Assembly (NCBI GenBank): GCA_963730685.1
Contig: CAVSSP010000001.1
Span: 1 to 64,000, forward strand
Origin: Bog-756 sp963730685
GTDB taxonomy: Bacteria; Actinomycetota; Acidimicrobiia; Acidimicrobiales; RAAP-2
Direction: 5' to 3'
Length of the DNA: 64,000 bases
Below the pieces are notes generated by a model, which saw only the letters and a list, made by a program, of their open reading frames with translations, made no database searches and had not been told where the DNA came from. Position numbers and translations under genes: made by a program. Positions 1-8,584 of the stretch are shown one piece after another (the first letter of the stretch is position 1; each line of letters opens with the position of its first letter).

Positions 1-85
1 CGGACGCACCCTGGCGGTCGAGGTGCTCCCGCCCAACCCGACGACCCTGGGGCAGCGGCCGCATTGGCCAACCGCCGATCGGTGA
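1..85 (+). CDS. C-terminal tail of an upstream gene (partial)
   Basis: Frame 2 is open from the left edge to a TGA at 83-85 and encodes a 27-residue tail, beginning GRTLAVEV and ending PHWPTADR. The third codon positions are GC-rich, as in the genes downstream. The product cannot be named from this tail. By position it should belong to the pilus-assembly cluster (a CpaB or CpaE/TadZ-type protein is common just before cpaF), but that is inference. The stop overlaps a GTG at 82-84 in the next frame (GTGA). Confidence 0.45.
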   Translation, partial: GRTLAVEVLPPNPTTLGQRPHWPTADR

Positions 86-331
86 AGCGGCTCGAGCGGG
101 CCCGCCTGCTCCGGTGGGCGGCCGACACTCTCGGGGTGCTGGGCATCGAGGCCGTCCCACCGGTCGAGATCCGAGCAATTTGCGGGTCCGGGGAGCAGAC
201 CGAGGCGGACTCGAGCACCACTACGACGACTGATCCCACCGACATGCATCAACCGGACCGGTCGCTCGATCCATCAACACCGGCGGGCCAGTTGGCTGGC
301 GCTACCTCTGCACGACGAGGGAGGCGGTCTG
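82..331 (+). other. Possible coding remnant before cpaF, no own stop
   Basis: A GTG at 82 overlaps the stop of the preceding gene in the usual operon manner. Its frame begins VKRLERARLLRWAADTLGVL with strong GC bias at third positions up to about position 190. That bias then fades, and the frame runs on without a stop far into cpaF, where it is clearly non-coding. Either a short gene has lost its stop through a frameshift here, or this is a chance reading frame. No function can be assigned. Confidence 0.25.
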
Positions 332-1630
332 ATGAACGACGCCGAGCGCCGGGAACTCGAGCAGTTCGCTGCCGAGCACGTGGCCGATGGCATCGTCCGC
401 TACGGCGCGGCCGGCATGAGCGAGGGGGAGCGCCGTTCGTTCGTCGAGAAGCTGGCCCGGGAGGCCATCGACGAGGCGGCCCGGTCCATGGTGGAAGGGG
501 CGGTCACCACGCCGACAGCCGAGGAAGAGGAGCAGATCGTCCGGCGGCTGGTGGCCAGCCAGCTCGGCCTCGGTCGCCTGCAGCTGCTGCTCGACGAGGA
601 CGACATCGAGAACATCAACATCAACGGCGCCGACCGCGTGTGGGTCAAGCGGGCCGACGGAGTCAAAGAACAGGTCGACCCGATCGCCGACTCCGACGAG
701 GAACTCATCGAGCTGGTCCAGCGGGCCGCCCGGGCCCACCACACCGGAGGCGAGCGCCGGATCGACAGTGCCAAGCCCATCGTCGACCTCCACCTGGCCG
801 GAGGGCACCGGCTGTCGGCCATGATCGAGGTGTCCGACCGACCGTGCGTATCCATCCGCCGACACCGCCTGGTCGACCCCACGCTGTCGGACCTGGCCGA
901 CTCCATCACCGACGAGCTGGGCCGGTTCCTGACTGCCGCCGTGCGGGCCCGGCTCAACCTGATCGTCTCCGGGGGCACCGACGCCGGCAAGACCACCCTG
1001 CTTCGGGCGCTGGCCGCCGAGGCCGACCCGGCCGACCGGATCGTCACCATCGAGCTGTCCTATGAGCTCGGGCTGCACGAGCTGCCCCACCGCCACCCCG
1101 ACTGCGTGGGGTGGGAGACCCGAGAGGCCAACACCGAGGGCCAGGGGGCGGTGTCCATGGAGTACCTGGTGCAACGGGCCAACCGCCACGATGCCGACCG
1201 GGTCATCGTGGGCGAGGTCCTGGGGGACGAGATCGTGCCCATGCTCAACGCCATGACGGCGGGCAAGGCCGGCTCGATGTGCACCATCCACGCCGACTCG
1301 ACCGAGGGCACCTTCGGCAAGATCAAGACCTACGCCTCCCAGTCGCCCAAGCATCTCTCCGACGACGCTGCGGCCCAGCTCACCGCCCAGGCCCTGGACC
1401 TGGTGATCTTCGTGCGCAAACGGCCTGACGCCTCGGGCCTGGCTCGGCGGTATGTGTCGTCGGTGCGGGTGGTGGAGGACGCCGACGGACCTCACGTCAT
1501 CTCGACCGAGATCTTCGCCGAGCCCGAAGGCGGGGGACCGGCCGTGCTGCACCTGGGCATGCCGCCCGGTCTTCGCGAACGCCTGGCCGACGTGGGCTAC
1601 GTGGCGCCGATCCATGGATTCGGCCAATGA
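332..1630 (+). CDS. cpaF: Tad/Flp pilus assembly ATPase (CpaF/TadA family)
   Basis: This is a 432-residue cytoplasmic secretion ATPase of the CpaF/TadA family, which powers Flp pilus assembly or related export. A Walker A loop, GGTDAGKTT, lies near residues 214-222; the family norm is GGTGSGKTT, so two residues differ but the essential Lys and Thr remain. The segment DRVIVGEVLGDE near residue 290 is the Walker B region, followed by a conserved AGKAGSMCTIHAD stretch near 310. The N-terminal third includes the LLDEDDIENININ segment typical of the family. The ATG is preceded by GGGAGGCGG at good spacing. TadB and TadC homologues follow directly in the same orientation, so the three form an operon. 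Confidence 0.93.
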   Translation: MNDAERRELEQFAAEHVADGIVRYGAAGMSEGERRSFVEKLAREAIDEAARSMVEGAVTTPTAEEEEQIVRRLVASQLGLGRLQLLLDEDDIENININGADRVWVKRADGVKEQVDPIADSDEELIELVQRAARAHHTGGERRIDSAKPIVDLHLAGGHRLSAMIEVSDRPCVSIRRHRLVDPTLSDLADSITDELGRFLTAAVRARLNLIVSGGTDAGKTTLLRALAAEADPADRIVTIELSYELGLHELPHRHPDCVGWETREANTEGQGAVSMEYLVQRANRHDADRVIVGEVLGDEIVPMLNAMTAGKAGSMCTIHADSTEGTFGKIKTYASQSPKHLSDDAAAQLTAQALDLVIFVRKRPDASGLARRYVSSVRVVEDADGPHVISTEIFAEPEGGGPAVLHLGMPPGLRERLADVGYVAPIHGFGQ

Positions 1631-1640
1631 GGTTCGGCCG

Positions 1641-2534
1641 ATGACTCCGGTCGTGGTCCTGGTCGGGGCCGGCATCGGGGTGGGCATTGCCCTGATCATC
1701 TCCGGGTTCTGGTCGACCGGTGCCCCGGTCGGGCGCATGGCGATGACCAAACGGCTGGACCCGGCCAACCGGCAGGCCGCACTCTGTGCGGTCGCGCTGG
1801 CTCTGATCGTTGGACTGATCACCCGCTGGCCGGTGGGTGCGGCCATCGGTGGCGCGGTGGGTTGGACCCTGCGCTCGGCCCTCCAGCCCAACACCTCCCG
1901 CCGGGTCACCGGCCGCCTGGAGGCGTTGGCCACCTGGATCGAGGCGCTCCGGGACAGCATCGCCGCCCACCGGGGGCTGCTGGCCGCCATCGAGTCCACG
2001 GTGCAGACGGCACCACCGTCGATCCGGGACAACGTGGCCGCCCTCGTCGTCCGGATCAAGGGCGGCGTGGCCCTGGATGCTGCGCTGTACACCTTCGCCG
2101 ACGAGCTGGGCGATGCGGCCGTCGACGAGGCCGTGGCCCCGCTCATCCTGGCCAGTCGGTTCGGAGGATCCGACCTGCAGAGCCTCCTGGCCACCGCTGC
2201 GGCCAACACCAGGGACCAGATCGCCCTCTGGCAGCGCATCGAGATCGCCCGGGCCAAGCCCCGGCGGGACATGCGCCTGGTCATCGCCGTGACCCTCGTC
2301 TTCACCCTCGGCGTGCTCCTGGTTGGCCACGGCTACTTCAAGCCGTTCGGCACCCCGATCGGCCAGATCGTGCTTCTGGCCGTGGCCGGTCTATTCGCCG
2401 CCGGCTTCGCGGCCATGAACCGGCTGTCCCGTCCGCAACCCATGCCCCGACTCTTCGGCAAGGCAGCAGGGAACCCGTCGTCGACCGAGCCCCGGGCCGC
2501 CACTAGCGCTCCGGCCCGGGCCGGACGGACGTAG
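1641..2534 (+). CDS. tadB: Tad pilus inner-membrane platform protein (TadB-like)
   Basis: The 297-residue product starts with a membrane segment (VVVLVGAGIGVGIALIISGF), has a second hydrophobic stretch at about residues 50-75, a soluble GspF/T2SSF-type domain in the middle (WIEALRDSIAAHRGL, then DEAVAPLILASRFGGSDLQ) and two membrane segments near the C-terminus. This is the TadB layout of the pilus platform that works with CpaF. The start at 1641 is 10 nt after the cpaF stop and has a TGAGG-like site; an in-frame ATG at 1614 is the alternative. Only 9 nt separate it from the next gene. Confidence 0.85.
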   Translation: MTPVVVLVGAGIGVGIALIISGFWSTGAPVGRMAMTKRLDPANRQAALCAVALALIVGLITRWPVGAAIGGAVGWTLRSALQPNTSRRVTGRLEALATWIEALRDSIAAHRGLLAAIESTVQTAPPSIRDNVAALVVRIKGGVALDAALYTFADELGDAAVDEAVAPLILASRFGGSDLQSLLATAAANTRDQIALWQRIEIARAKPRRDMRLVIAVTLVFTLGVLLVGHGYFKPFGTPIGQIVLLAVAGLFAAGFAAMNRLSRPQPMPRLFGKAAGNPSSTEPRAATSAPARAGRT

Positions 2535-2543
2535 GGGGCAGCG

Positions 2544-3446
2544 ATGGTCGTCATCATCCTCATGGGACTCGGCGTCGGCGTCGGTCTGGCCGCCATCGTG
2601 TGGGGCCTCTTCCCGCCACCGCTCACCCTTCGGGCGGCACTCGCCCGCCTGTCTGGCGAGCAGGTGACCGCCCCGACCGACGTCCTGATCCACGGGGTGG
2701 GCGGAGCCCGGCGACTCTGTGGGCACCTGCTCGAGGCGAACGTCCGGAAGGTCCCGAAGCTCGCCGACATCGTCCTTCCCGACTTGGCCATCACCGGCAC
2801 GCCAGCTGAGACCTTCGCCGTCAAGGTCGTCGGCTACGGGATCGGGCTGGCCCTCCTCGGCCCGGTAGCCGCTGTTGCCGCCGGGGCGGTCGGGGTGCAC
2901 CCCGGCATCGAGGTTCCCGCCCTCGGAGTCCTGGTACTCGGGGGGCTGGGCGTTGTCACGCCATTCATTGATCTGCATCAGGCCGCCACCCGGCGTCGTC
3001 GGCACTTCTGCCACTCGCTGTCCACCTACGCCTCCCTGGTGTCGATGGCCATGGCCGGGGCCATGGGGTGGTCGAGTGCGCTGGAGGTGGCCTCCACCGT
3101 GTCGTCTACCGACTGGGCCATGGCCGAGATCGCCCAGAGCCTGCTGTGGGCCCAGGCCTACCGGAGGCAACCCTGGGAGGGGCTCGAGCGACTGGCCCTC
3201 CGTTTCGACATCCCCGACCTCACCGATCTGGCCCGATCCATGGCCCAGGCCGGTGACGGTGCCCGCATCCGGGACTCCCTGGAAGCCAAGGCCCACTCGC
3301 TCCGGTTGAAGGAAACCTCTGCTCTGGAGGACTCGGCCCAGGCGGTCACCCAGAAGATGCTGCTCCCCGGCGTGCTGCTCATGGCCGGCTACGGCCTCCT
3401 CATCTTCTATCCCGCGCTGGCGTCCTTCACCGGGAGCCACCTGTGA
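2544..3446 (+). CDS. tadC: Tad pilus inner-membrane platform protein (TadC-like)
   Basis: This 300-residue membrane protein is the second T2SSF/GspF-type platform component. An N-terminal membrane segment is followed by two more at about residues 95-135, then a soluble stretch (SLVSMAMAGAMGWSSALEVA) and a final hydrophobic segment (MLLPGVLLMAGYGLLIFYPAL). Adjacent TadB- and TadC-like proteins after cpaF are the standard arrangement for Tad systems. The ATG follows GTAGGGGGCAGCG, a good ribosome site. A gap of about 110 nt separates it from the pilin gene. Confidence 0.85.
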   Translation: MVVIILMGLGVGVGLAAIVWGLFPPPLTLRAALARLSGEQVTAPTDVLIHGVGGARRLCGHLLEANVRKVPKLADIVLPDLAITGTPAETFAVKVVGYGIGLALLGPVAAVAAGAVGVHPGIEVPALGVLVLGGLGVVTPFIDLHQAATRRRRHFCHSLSTYASLVSMAMAGAMGWSSALEVASTVSSTDWAMAEIAQSLLWAQAYRRQPWEGLERLALRFDIPDLTDLARSMAQAGDGARIRDSLEAKAHSLRLKETSALEDSAQAVTQKMLLPGVLLMAGYGLLIFYPALASFTGSHL

Positions 3447-3557
3447 CGCCCGGTCCCAGGCCGAGCCGAGCAATGCAGGCATCGAACAGCCAGACATCGA
3501 TCCGAGTCCACCGATCCACCAACCAACCCATAGGGGCAACACGAAACGAGGAGCGCC

Positions 3558-3806
3558 ATGTCCATGAGAACCATCACCAGCCAGCTGAGAGAACGGACCC
3601 GATCGGCCGTAGAGACGATCGTCGCCGTGGTCCGCCTTCTCCGTGCCTACATCTCGGCCCGGTTGACGCCGGTCCTGGGTGACGACTGCGGCGAGATCGC
3701 CTCCTGGGTCGTTGTGACCGCCCTGGTCGTCGTGGCCGCCATTGCCATCGTGACCATCGTGGTGACCAAGCTGACCGCCACCGCCAACAACATCCAGACT
3801 CCCTGA
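3558..3806 (+). CDS. Small Flp-type pilin-like protein
   Basis: This 82-residue protein has a basic N-terminal half and a C-terminal half beginning GDDCGEIASWVVVTALVVVA, a long hydrophobic helix ending near VVTKLTATANN. A Gly-Glu pair just before a hydrophobic helix is typical of Flp pilins and other class III-signal pseudopilins, so it is probably the structural pilin. The leader of about 43 residues is longer than the usual 10-20, so a shorter start is possible, but AGGAG lies 7 nt before ATG 3558. The position between tadC and the TadE-like genes fits the role. Confidence 0.7.
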   Translation: MSMRTITSQLRERTRSAVETIVAVVRLLRAYISARLTPVLGDDCGEIASWVVVTALVVVAAIAIVTIVVTKLTATANNIQTP

Positions 3807-3909
3807 GCAGGGCGCGGATGGATCCCGACATGGCACAGCCGGAAACGGTCAGCGACTCGCCTCAACGGCCATTCGGCTCGTGTGCCGTGCCGCCTCACCC
3901 TCCGGGTGA

Positions 3910-4360
3910 CTGCCCCCGGGGTGGTCGCCATCGGCCCGCCGCCGTCGGGGCGATGCCGGGCTGGCGGAGTTCGTGGTCTGCCTGCCCGTGTTCTTCCTGC
4001 TGGTCATCGGCTGGGGTCCAGTACGCGCTGTGGTCGCACGCCAGCCACCTGGCTCGAGCGGCGGCCGAGCAGGGGAGCCAGGTGGCCTCCGGCTACGGCT
4101 CGACGCTTTCCGCCGGCACCGAGGCAGCGCAGAGCTTCATCGCCACCACCGGTCCCGGCACGTTGACCGATCCACAGGTTGTCACCAGCACGCGTTCGGG
4201 CGAAGTGGCCCAGGTGACAGTCACCGGCCGGGCCCAGGCGCTGATTCCTTGGCTCGATCTCACCGTGTCGGCCACCAGCAATGCACCGATCCAGGAGTAC
4301 CGGACCGAAGCGCTGTGTTCGGGAATTCCGAAGGCCCCAGAGGCTCGAACCCAAGCGTGA
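3910..4360 (+). pseudogene. TadE-like minor pseudopilin, frameshifted
   Basis: Two frames together encode one TadE-like protein. Frame 1 gives the processed-type N-terminus RGDAGLAEFVVCLPVFFLLV (3952-4011). After the GGGG run at 4013-4016 the reading continues in frame 2 as VQYALWSHASHLARAAAEQG and runs to the TGA at 4358-4360. One extra G in that run explains the shift. The C-terminal part ends in the beta-rich region usual for TadE proteins. The true start lies upstream and is unclear, because frame 1 has a stop at 3907. It could be a real inactivation or a base-calling error. Confidence 0.65.
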
Positions 4361-4436
4361 GCGCCCTATTTGAAGCGCACTGGGACCCTCGGGTTCCGCG
4401 ACCCAAGGCCGATCGTGTGGTTGAGCGGTGATGGGA

Positions 4437-6125
4437 CTACCAAATCTGGTCGAAATCGAGGAGATCCGGATCATCGACGGTCCTCGCGTAGCGACCAGCG
4501 GCGTTGGCGCTCAGGCCGAACAGATCGCCCAGTCGGCGGACGTCTCCGCCCGTGGCATGGGCCTCGTTGAGGATGCGGTCCTCACGGAGGGCCCGCACGG
4601 GTACGCCGAGGGTCAGACGCAGCCATTCCGCCCCCACGGGGCCGAGGCCGGTCGCGCTCCGGTAATGGACGAACAGGTGAGGGTTGGCTGTGTTTGGCCA
4701 GCGAGCGTTGCGGTAGTCGAGCCAGGCGGCGACGCGGTCGCGAACGAGGGGAGCCAGTGGGATGGTCCGCTTGCCGACGCTCATCCGGGAGCTGGAGATG
4801 TCCGTGAGCATGAGACCGCAGAGATCGGGCTTGCTCAGCCCGTGGAAGATGACGAGCGCTCCGAGGGCTGCCCGGGCAGGGTCGTCGCTCTGGAGGATCC
4901 CACGGAGTCGATCCACGTCGATGGGAAGCGGGTCACGGCTCGCTACCGTGCCGGCGTCGAGTCGAAACGTAGGGTTGACGAAGACGATCTTGCGAGCCTT
5001 CAGAACCCTGAAGATGGACCGCAAACCGATGGCGGTGGTGGCTCGATCGTTCCCGCTGGACGGCAGTGCGGCGAGCACGTCCTCCCGGGAGATCTCACGC
5101 AGCGACCGTCGGCCACTCTCGGCCCAGGATCGGATGGTGGGGAGAGCAAAGTAGCAGCGGGTCCGGATCAAGATGGGTTGGCGTGGCCTGCTCCGCGGTG
5201 TGCTCGTGCTGCCGTGGCACACCACGTCGAACCAGACGCCCAACTCCTCGGTGATCTGGGGAGGGAGACCGGCGACCTGTCGCTGGAACCAGGTGTCGAT
5301 GGCGGGCACCTGATCGTCATCCAACATCCCGACTTCGGCAAGGATGGCCAGCACCGGTCGGACCGGCCAGCCCGTTCCTTGCAAGCGGGCGGTCACCGTG
5401 CTGGTGGACAGCGGCCCATCACGGTGCTGGAGCATGCCGAGCAATCCGCGCAGCGACCAACGGGTCCGTTTCGTGCTGGTCACACTCCACCCGTGCTGCC
5501 TGGCGTGGTCGACGCAGGCGACATCGAGGAGTGCGGCGAGCGCCGGGTTCGGCGGTTCGTCGAACCCGTGACGCAACAGCCAGGTCCGCTTGGGCGGGTC
5601 GAACAAACACAGCTGGCGGACCCGCCTCGATCTTCGCAGTGGACGAGGAGCGACATGTGGAGGAGCCACCATCGAGATGCGACCGATGTTGGCAATGAAC
5701 AGCTGTTGCCCATGCTGGTTCCGACCGAGGAGCTCGAGCGGTTCACGGGGCCTCTTCGAGGCCATGGCCTGTCGCCAGCAGAGGCGACAAGCATGATCGG
5801 CGTTGACGTGGCGCTCCCGTCGACAGACCCGACAGCGGACGACGTTGGGGTTCTTCTTCCGCCAGGTGAGACAAGCCGTGCAGAGCCCGCCGTGAATACG
5901 GCGAACACCCCAAGCCAGGCAGTCCCGGCACGAGGTGACCGGCTGCGGGGCCGATTGATGGCAACGGACGCACAGGCCGGCGGAGTAGTAGTCGTCGGTG
6001 GCACCGCAACGCCGACATGGCGGCGGTTCGAACGGTCCGCCTGGCTCGCAGCTGAAGCAGAACCGGTGTGTCTTGGTGGCGACAGGCTTGGTGCCGCATC
6101 CCTCACAGTTGCGAGGTGTGCTCAC
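4437..6125 (-). CDS. Zinc-ribbon protein with degenerate tyrosine-recombinase-like C-terminus
   Basis: The 562-residue protein begins with four zinc-ribbon-like CxxC pairs: CEGCGTKP...CFSC, CRRCGATDD...CVRC, CRDCLAWG...CTAC and CRVCRRER...CRLC. The middle is unassigned. The C-terminal 200 residues resemble a phage-integrase fold (VIFHGLSKPDLCGLMLTDI, later HATGGDVRRLGDLFGLSANA and RYARTVD), but the first catalytic Arg is replaced within GLSKPDL. It is therefore probably an accessory or DNA-targeting subunit for the neighbouring recombinase. The GTG start at 6125 overlaps the TGA of the XRE gene; longer upstream readings are non-coding in composition. Confidence 0.7.
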   Translation of the reverse strand: MSTPRNCEGCGTKPVATKTHRFCFSCEPGGPFEPPPCRRCGATDDYYSAGLCVRCHQSAPQPVTSCRDCLAWGVRRIHGGLCTACLTWRKKNPNVVRCRVCRRERHVNADHACRLCWRQAMASKRPREPLELLGRNQHGQQLFIANIGRISMVAPPHVAPRPLRRSRRVRQLCLFDPPKRTWLLRHGFDEPPNPALAALLDVACVDHARQHGWSVTSTKRTRWSLRGLLGMLQHRDGPLSTSTVTARLQGTGWPVRPVLAILAEVGMLDDDQVPAIDTWFQRQVAGLPPQITEELGVWFDVVCHGSTSTPRSRPRQPILIRTRCYFALPTIRSWAESGRRSLREISREDVLAALPSSGNDRATTAIGLRSIFRVLKARKIVFVNPTFRLDAGTVASRDPLPIDVDRLRGILQSDDPARAALGALVIFHGLSKPDLCGLMLTDISSSRMSVGKRTIPLAPLVRDRVAAWLDYRNARWPNTANPHLFVHYRSATGLGPVGAEWLRLTLGVPVRALREDRILNEAHATGGDVRRLGDLFGLSANAAGRYARTVDDPDLLDFDQIW

Positions 6126-6445
6126 ATCGGCGGGGTCGAGCGGTGGCGACCCAATCGGGGTGCCGACCGAACTGGCCCGGGCGTTCCACTCGCTGCCTCC
6201 TGGGCGGGTTTGGCGCCGAAAGCGACCTTGTCGGGCTCGGGCAACAGGAGGTCTGACGGAGCGCACTCCAACACTGCGCAAATCACGTCGAGGTCGGCTA
6301 GGCGGATGCTGGCAGGAGTGCCGGTCCACAGTGCCGACATCTTCCCCAACGAGATCACCAGGCCCGCATCGGCCAACTGGCGACGCAGCTCCGTCGACTT
6401 CCAGATACCGCGCTCTGCGGCCTTCATGCGCAAGTTCCACTGCAT
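6122..6445 (-). CDS. Small XRE-family HTH regulator
   Basis: This 107-residue protein starts MQWNLRMKAAERGIWKSTEL and contains the helix-turn-helix region of Cro/C1-type regulators (LRRQLADAGLVISLGKMSAL, then RLADLDVICAVLECAPSDLL). The ending LDVICAVLECAPSDLL is characteristic of short XRE proteins found in actinobacterial integrase cassettes. It starts 5 nt after the recombinase stop and ends in a GTGA overlap with the next gene, so all three are co-transcribed. It may regulate the cassette or act as an excision or directionality factor. The basic tail after residue 75 is unassigned. Confidence 0.75.
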   Translation of the reverse strand: MQWNLRMKAAERGIWKSTELRRQLADAGLVISLGKMSALWTGTPASIRLADLDVICAVLECAPSDLLLPEPDKVAFGAKPAQEAASGTPGPVRSAPRLGRHRSTPPM

Positions 6446-6449
6446 CGGT

Positions 6450-7529
6450 TCAGACTCCTTTGCTCTCGATCCGGGTGGCAATCCGGTCGCTCGCCTGTTC
6501 CCAGGCGTGTTCGATGTGGTCGGCGTGTACGTGGATGTAGCCAGTTGTGGTCGACAGCCACTCGTGACCGAGCAGCTCTTGGATGGCTTTGAGGCCGATC
6601 CCGTGCGCGTACATCGACGACGCACAGAAGTGACGCATACCGTGTGGTGTCAGTCGTCCCGACCAGGTGGGCAGCCATCGGTTCACCGAGTCGGCCATGC
6701 CCGCACGCAGCGTGTTGGTGCCCACCCGTCTGCACCGTCCCGTCTCGGAGTCCCGGCGCTCAGAGGGCAGCAGGGGTGCGTCAACGTCCTCCCAGTCGTC
6801 ACCGAACTGGTGGCGGACGTCGCCCAGCCACCATTCCATAAGGGTGTCGACCGAGTTGATCCCGGGCACCAGCCTGGTCTTGGGACCGCGACCCCGGCTG
6901 CCTTTTCCATACCGAATGTGCAGCTTGCCGTGCTCGCCGAGTTCGGGGCGCCAGTCCCGCATATCCAACATCGCCGTCTCGTTGATCCGAAGCCCGATTC
7001 GCCGCCACAGGGACGCCGCCATGTAGTCCCGGGCGGCAGGCAGGTACTTGCGCATTCCGGGGAGTGCAGCTCGCCACCCGTCGAACAGCGTGTCGATCTC
7101 GTCATTGGACGGGGGCACCCGGGGTGCTCCGAAGCCGGACGCCTTGGCTGGTCGGTTGAACTCGTCGATGGGTTGGACGACGACCACACCGGCGAGGGCC
7201 TGGACGTCACCGGAATAGCGGGCGATGACGAACTCGAAGAACCGAGTCAGCGCACCGGCCTTCCCCTGCACGGTGGACTTGGCTTGCTTGCTCTGACGCA
7301 GCGAAACCATGAAGGAGTCAGCGTCTTCGGGTGTCGCGGTCCACAACGGCCGCCCCAGGAATCTCACGAACTCGAACAACATGCCGCGCTCATTGGCGAT
7401 GTGGCGGTCGGTGATGCCTGCTCCGGCCATGGCCAGGCAGAACTGATCGACGAGCTCCTGCTCGAGGTCCTCGAGATCGGTGACCGTGCGCATGCTCCGC
7501 GCCGTGCTCACCGATCGAACGACAGCCAA
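6450..7529 (-). CDS. Tyrosine recombinase/integrase
   Basis: The 359-residue protein has an N-terminal SAM-like core-binding domain (about 20-125) and a C-terminal catalytic domain. Visible catalytic residues are the first Arg (WRRIGLRINETAML), the HxxR box (LTPHGMRHFCAS), the second His (LLGHEWLS) and the nucleophile Tyr (TTTGYIHV). It should catalyse site-specific integration and excision of the cassette. The region between the catalytic Arg and HxxR is long and includes a loop ending in TGRCRRVGTNTLR. It is the first gene of the cassette and is probably transcribed from a promoter in 7530-7600. Confidence 0.88.
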   Translation of the reverse strand: MAVVRSVSTARSMRTVTDLEDLEQELVDQFCLAMAGAGITDRHIANERGMLFEFVRFLGRPLWTATPEDADSFMVSLRQSKQAKSTVQGKAGALTRFFEFVIARYSGDVQALAGVVVVQPIDEFNRPAKASGFGAPRVPPSNDEIDTLFDGWRAALPGMRKYLPAARDYMAASLWRRIGLRINETAMLDMRDWRPELGEHGKLHIRYGKGSRGRGPKTRLVPGINSVDTLMEWWLGDVRHQFGDDWEDVDAPLLPSERRDSETGRCRRVGTNTLRAGMADSVNRWLPTWSGRLTPHGMRHFCASSMYAHGIGLKAIQELLGHEWLSTTTGYIHVHADHIEHAWEQASDRIATRIESKGV

Positions 7530-7693
7530 TCCGACGGTTGGTTCAGTTCACCATGGTCGACGGATTGTCACGATTCTCGAAGGTTAATCGGGAAAGCCGA
7601 AATTCTGTCGGATGGCCTGAATCCATGACCACGCAGCCTCTGCCAGGAACAACGTCTCAACTGGAGGAAGACCTTGCATGCGAACTCAAGACA

Positions 7694-8584
7694 ATGCCCA
7701 AAGTGGGTAGCCGGGAACGTCGGATCCGGGGGGACGATGGCCAGGCCATCGCCGAGCTGGTCATCGTCGCCCCGGTGCTGCTCCTGGTCATCGTGCTCAT
7801 GGTTGCCCTGGGCAGGATCGATTCGGCCCAGGGGGATGTCGAGTCCGCAGCTCGGGCCGGGGTCCAGGCGGCCGTCGTCCAGGCCGACGCCGCCGACGCC
7901 CAGAGCGAGGCGACCTCTGCTGCGACCAGCACCCTGGCCGGAGCCGGTCTCACCTGTCCCGCGCCTCAGATCACGACGGACACGTCCAACTTCGTGGCTG
8001 GCGGCCGCGTGTCGGTGACCGTCACCTGTGTGACCAGCCTGGCCGACGTGTCGGTCCCCGGCGTGCCCGGATCGAAGACCCTGACGGCCACTGCCACCGC
8101 CCCCATCGATGAGTTCCGGACGATCGGCGGTGGCGACATGAGGATGACCGCCATCGGCAGCTGGCGAATGCACCTGCGTCGACGCTCCGACGACGGACAG
8201 TTCCTGGCCATGACCGCCGTCTTCATGACCATGTTCCTGGCCCTGGCCGGGCTGGTGACCGACGGAGGCCACTACCTCGACGTCAAACAGCAGGCCGCCT
8301 CGGTGGCCGAGCAGGCAGCCCGGACGGGTGCCGGGTCCCTCGACGTTGGTCAGCTCCACGCCGGCACCATCGCTGTCGACCCGACCGTCGCCGTCACCAC
8401 CGCCGAGAACTACATGAGCTCAGCGGGCCAGCCCGGCACCGCCTGGGTGGTCGGCAACACCGTCTACGCCCAGATCAGCGAGCGCGTGCCCACCCAGCTC
8501 CTCGGCATCATCGGCGTGGGGAGCCTGGCCCTGTCGGTCACCGAGTCAGCCACCGATGTGAGTGGCATCACCACAGGAGGATGA
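7694..8584 (+). CDS. Fused TadE-like / TadG-like pseudopilin protein
   Basis: One reading frame holds two pseudopilin-type units. The first is GDDGQAIAELVIVAPVLLLV plus a hydrophobic helix and a beta-rich TadE-type region ending APIDEFRTIGG. The second, from about residue 155, is RRSDDGQFLAMTAVFMTMFL, then TDGGHYLDVKQQAASVAEQA, a TadG/TadE-type minor pilin. Tad clusters normally have these as two separate genes, so this is a fusion or a lost stop. The start is uncertain: ATG 7694 fits codon composition, while in-frame ATGs at 7625 and 7538 add unlikely sequence. A strong GGAGGA at 7662 precedes an out-of-frame ATG at 7678 that opens only a 10-codon peptide. Confidence 0.7.
   Translation: MPKVGSRERRIRGDDGQAIAELVIVAPVLLLVIVLMVALGRIDSAQGDVESAARAGVQAAVVQADAADAQSEATSAATSTLAGAGLTCPAPQITTDTSNFVAGGRVSVTVTCVTSLADVSVPGVPGSKTLTATATAPIDEFRTIGGGDMRMTAIGSWRMHLRRRSDDGQFLAMTAVFMTMFLALAGLVTDGGHYLDVKQQAASVAEQAARTGAGSLDVGQLHAGTIAVDPTVAVTTAENYMSSAGQPGTAWVVGNTVYAQISERVPTQLLGIIGVGSLALSVTESATDVSGITTGG

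Larger units (their letters stand above)
4437..7529 (-). mobile_element. Three-gene tyrosine-recombinase cassette inserted in the Tad cluster
   Basis: Three tightly packed genes on the minus strand separate two groups of plus-strand pilus genes. In transcription order they are a tyrosine recombinase (7529-6450), an XRE regulator (6445-6122) and a zinc-ribbon recombinase-like protein (6125-4437, overlapping the regulator by GTGA). No other gene lies inside. The ends are not defined: I could not find convincing terminal repeats in 4361-4437 or 7530-7690. The layout recalls recombinase-only elements such as RIT elements, but with a regulator and a zinc-ribbon protein in place of two further recombinases. 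Confidence 0.65.

Noticed and set aside
302..2305. A 667-codon minus-strand frame opposite cpaF and tadB
   Set aside because: The plus strand encodes recognised Tad proteins with ribosome sites; the minus-strand translation is low-complexity.
4428..7628. A 1066-codon open frame on the plus strand
   Set aside because: It is antisense to the recombinase trio, whose proteins show clear family motifs and coupled starts. The long frame results from high GC.
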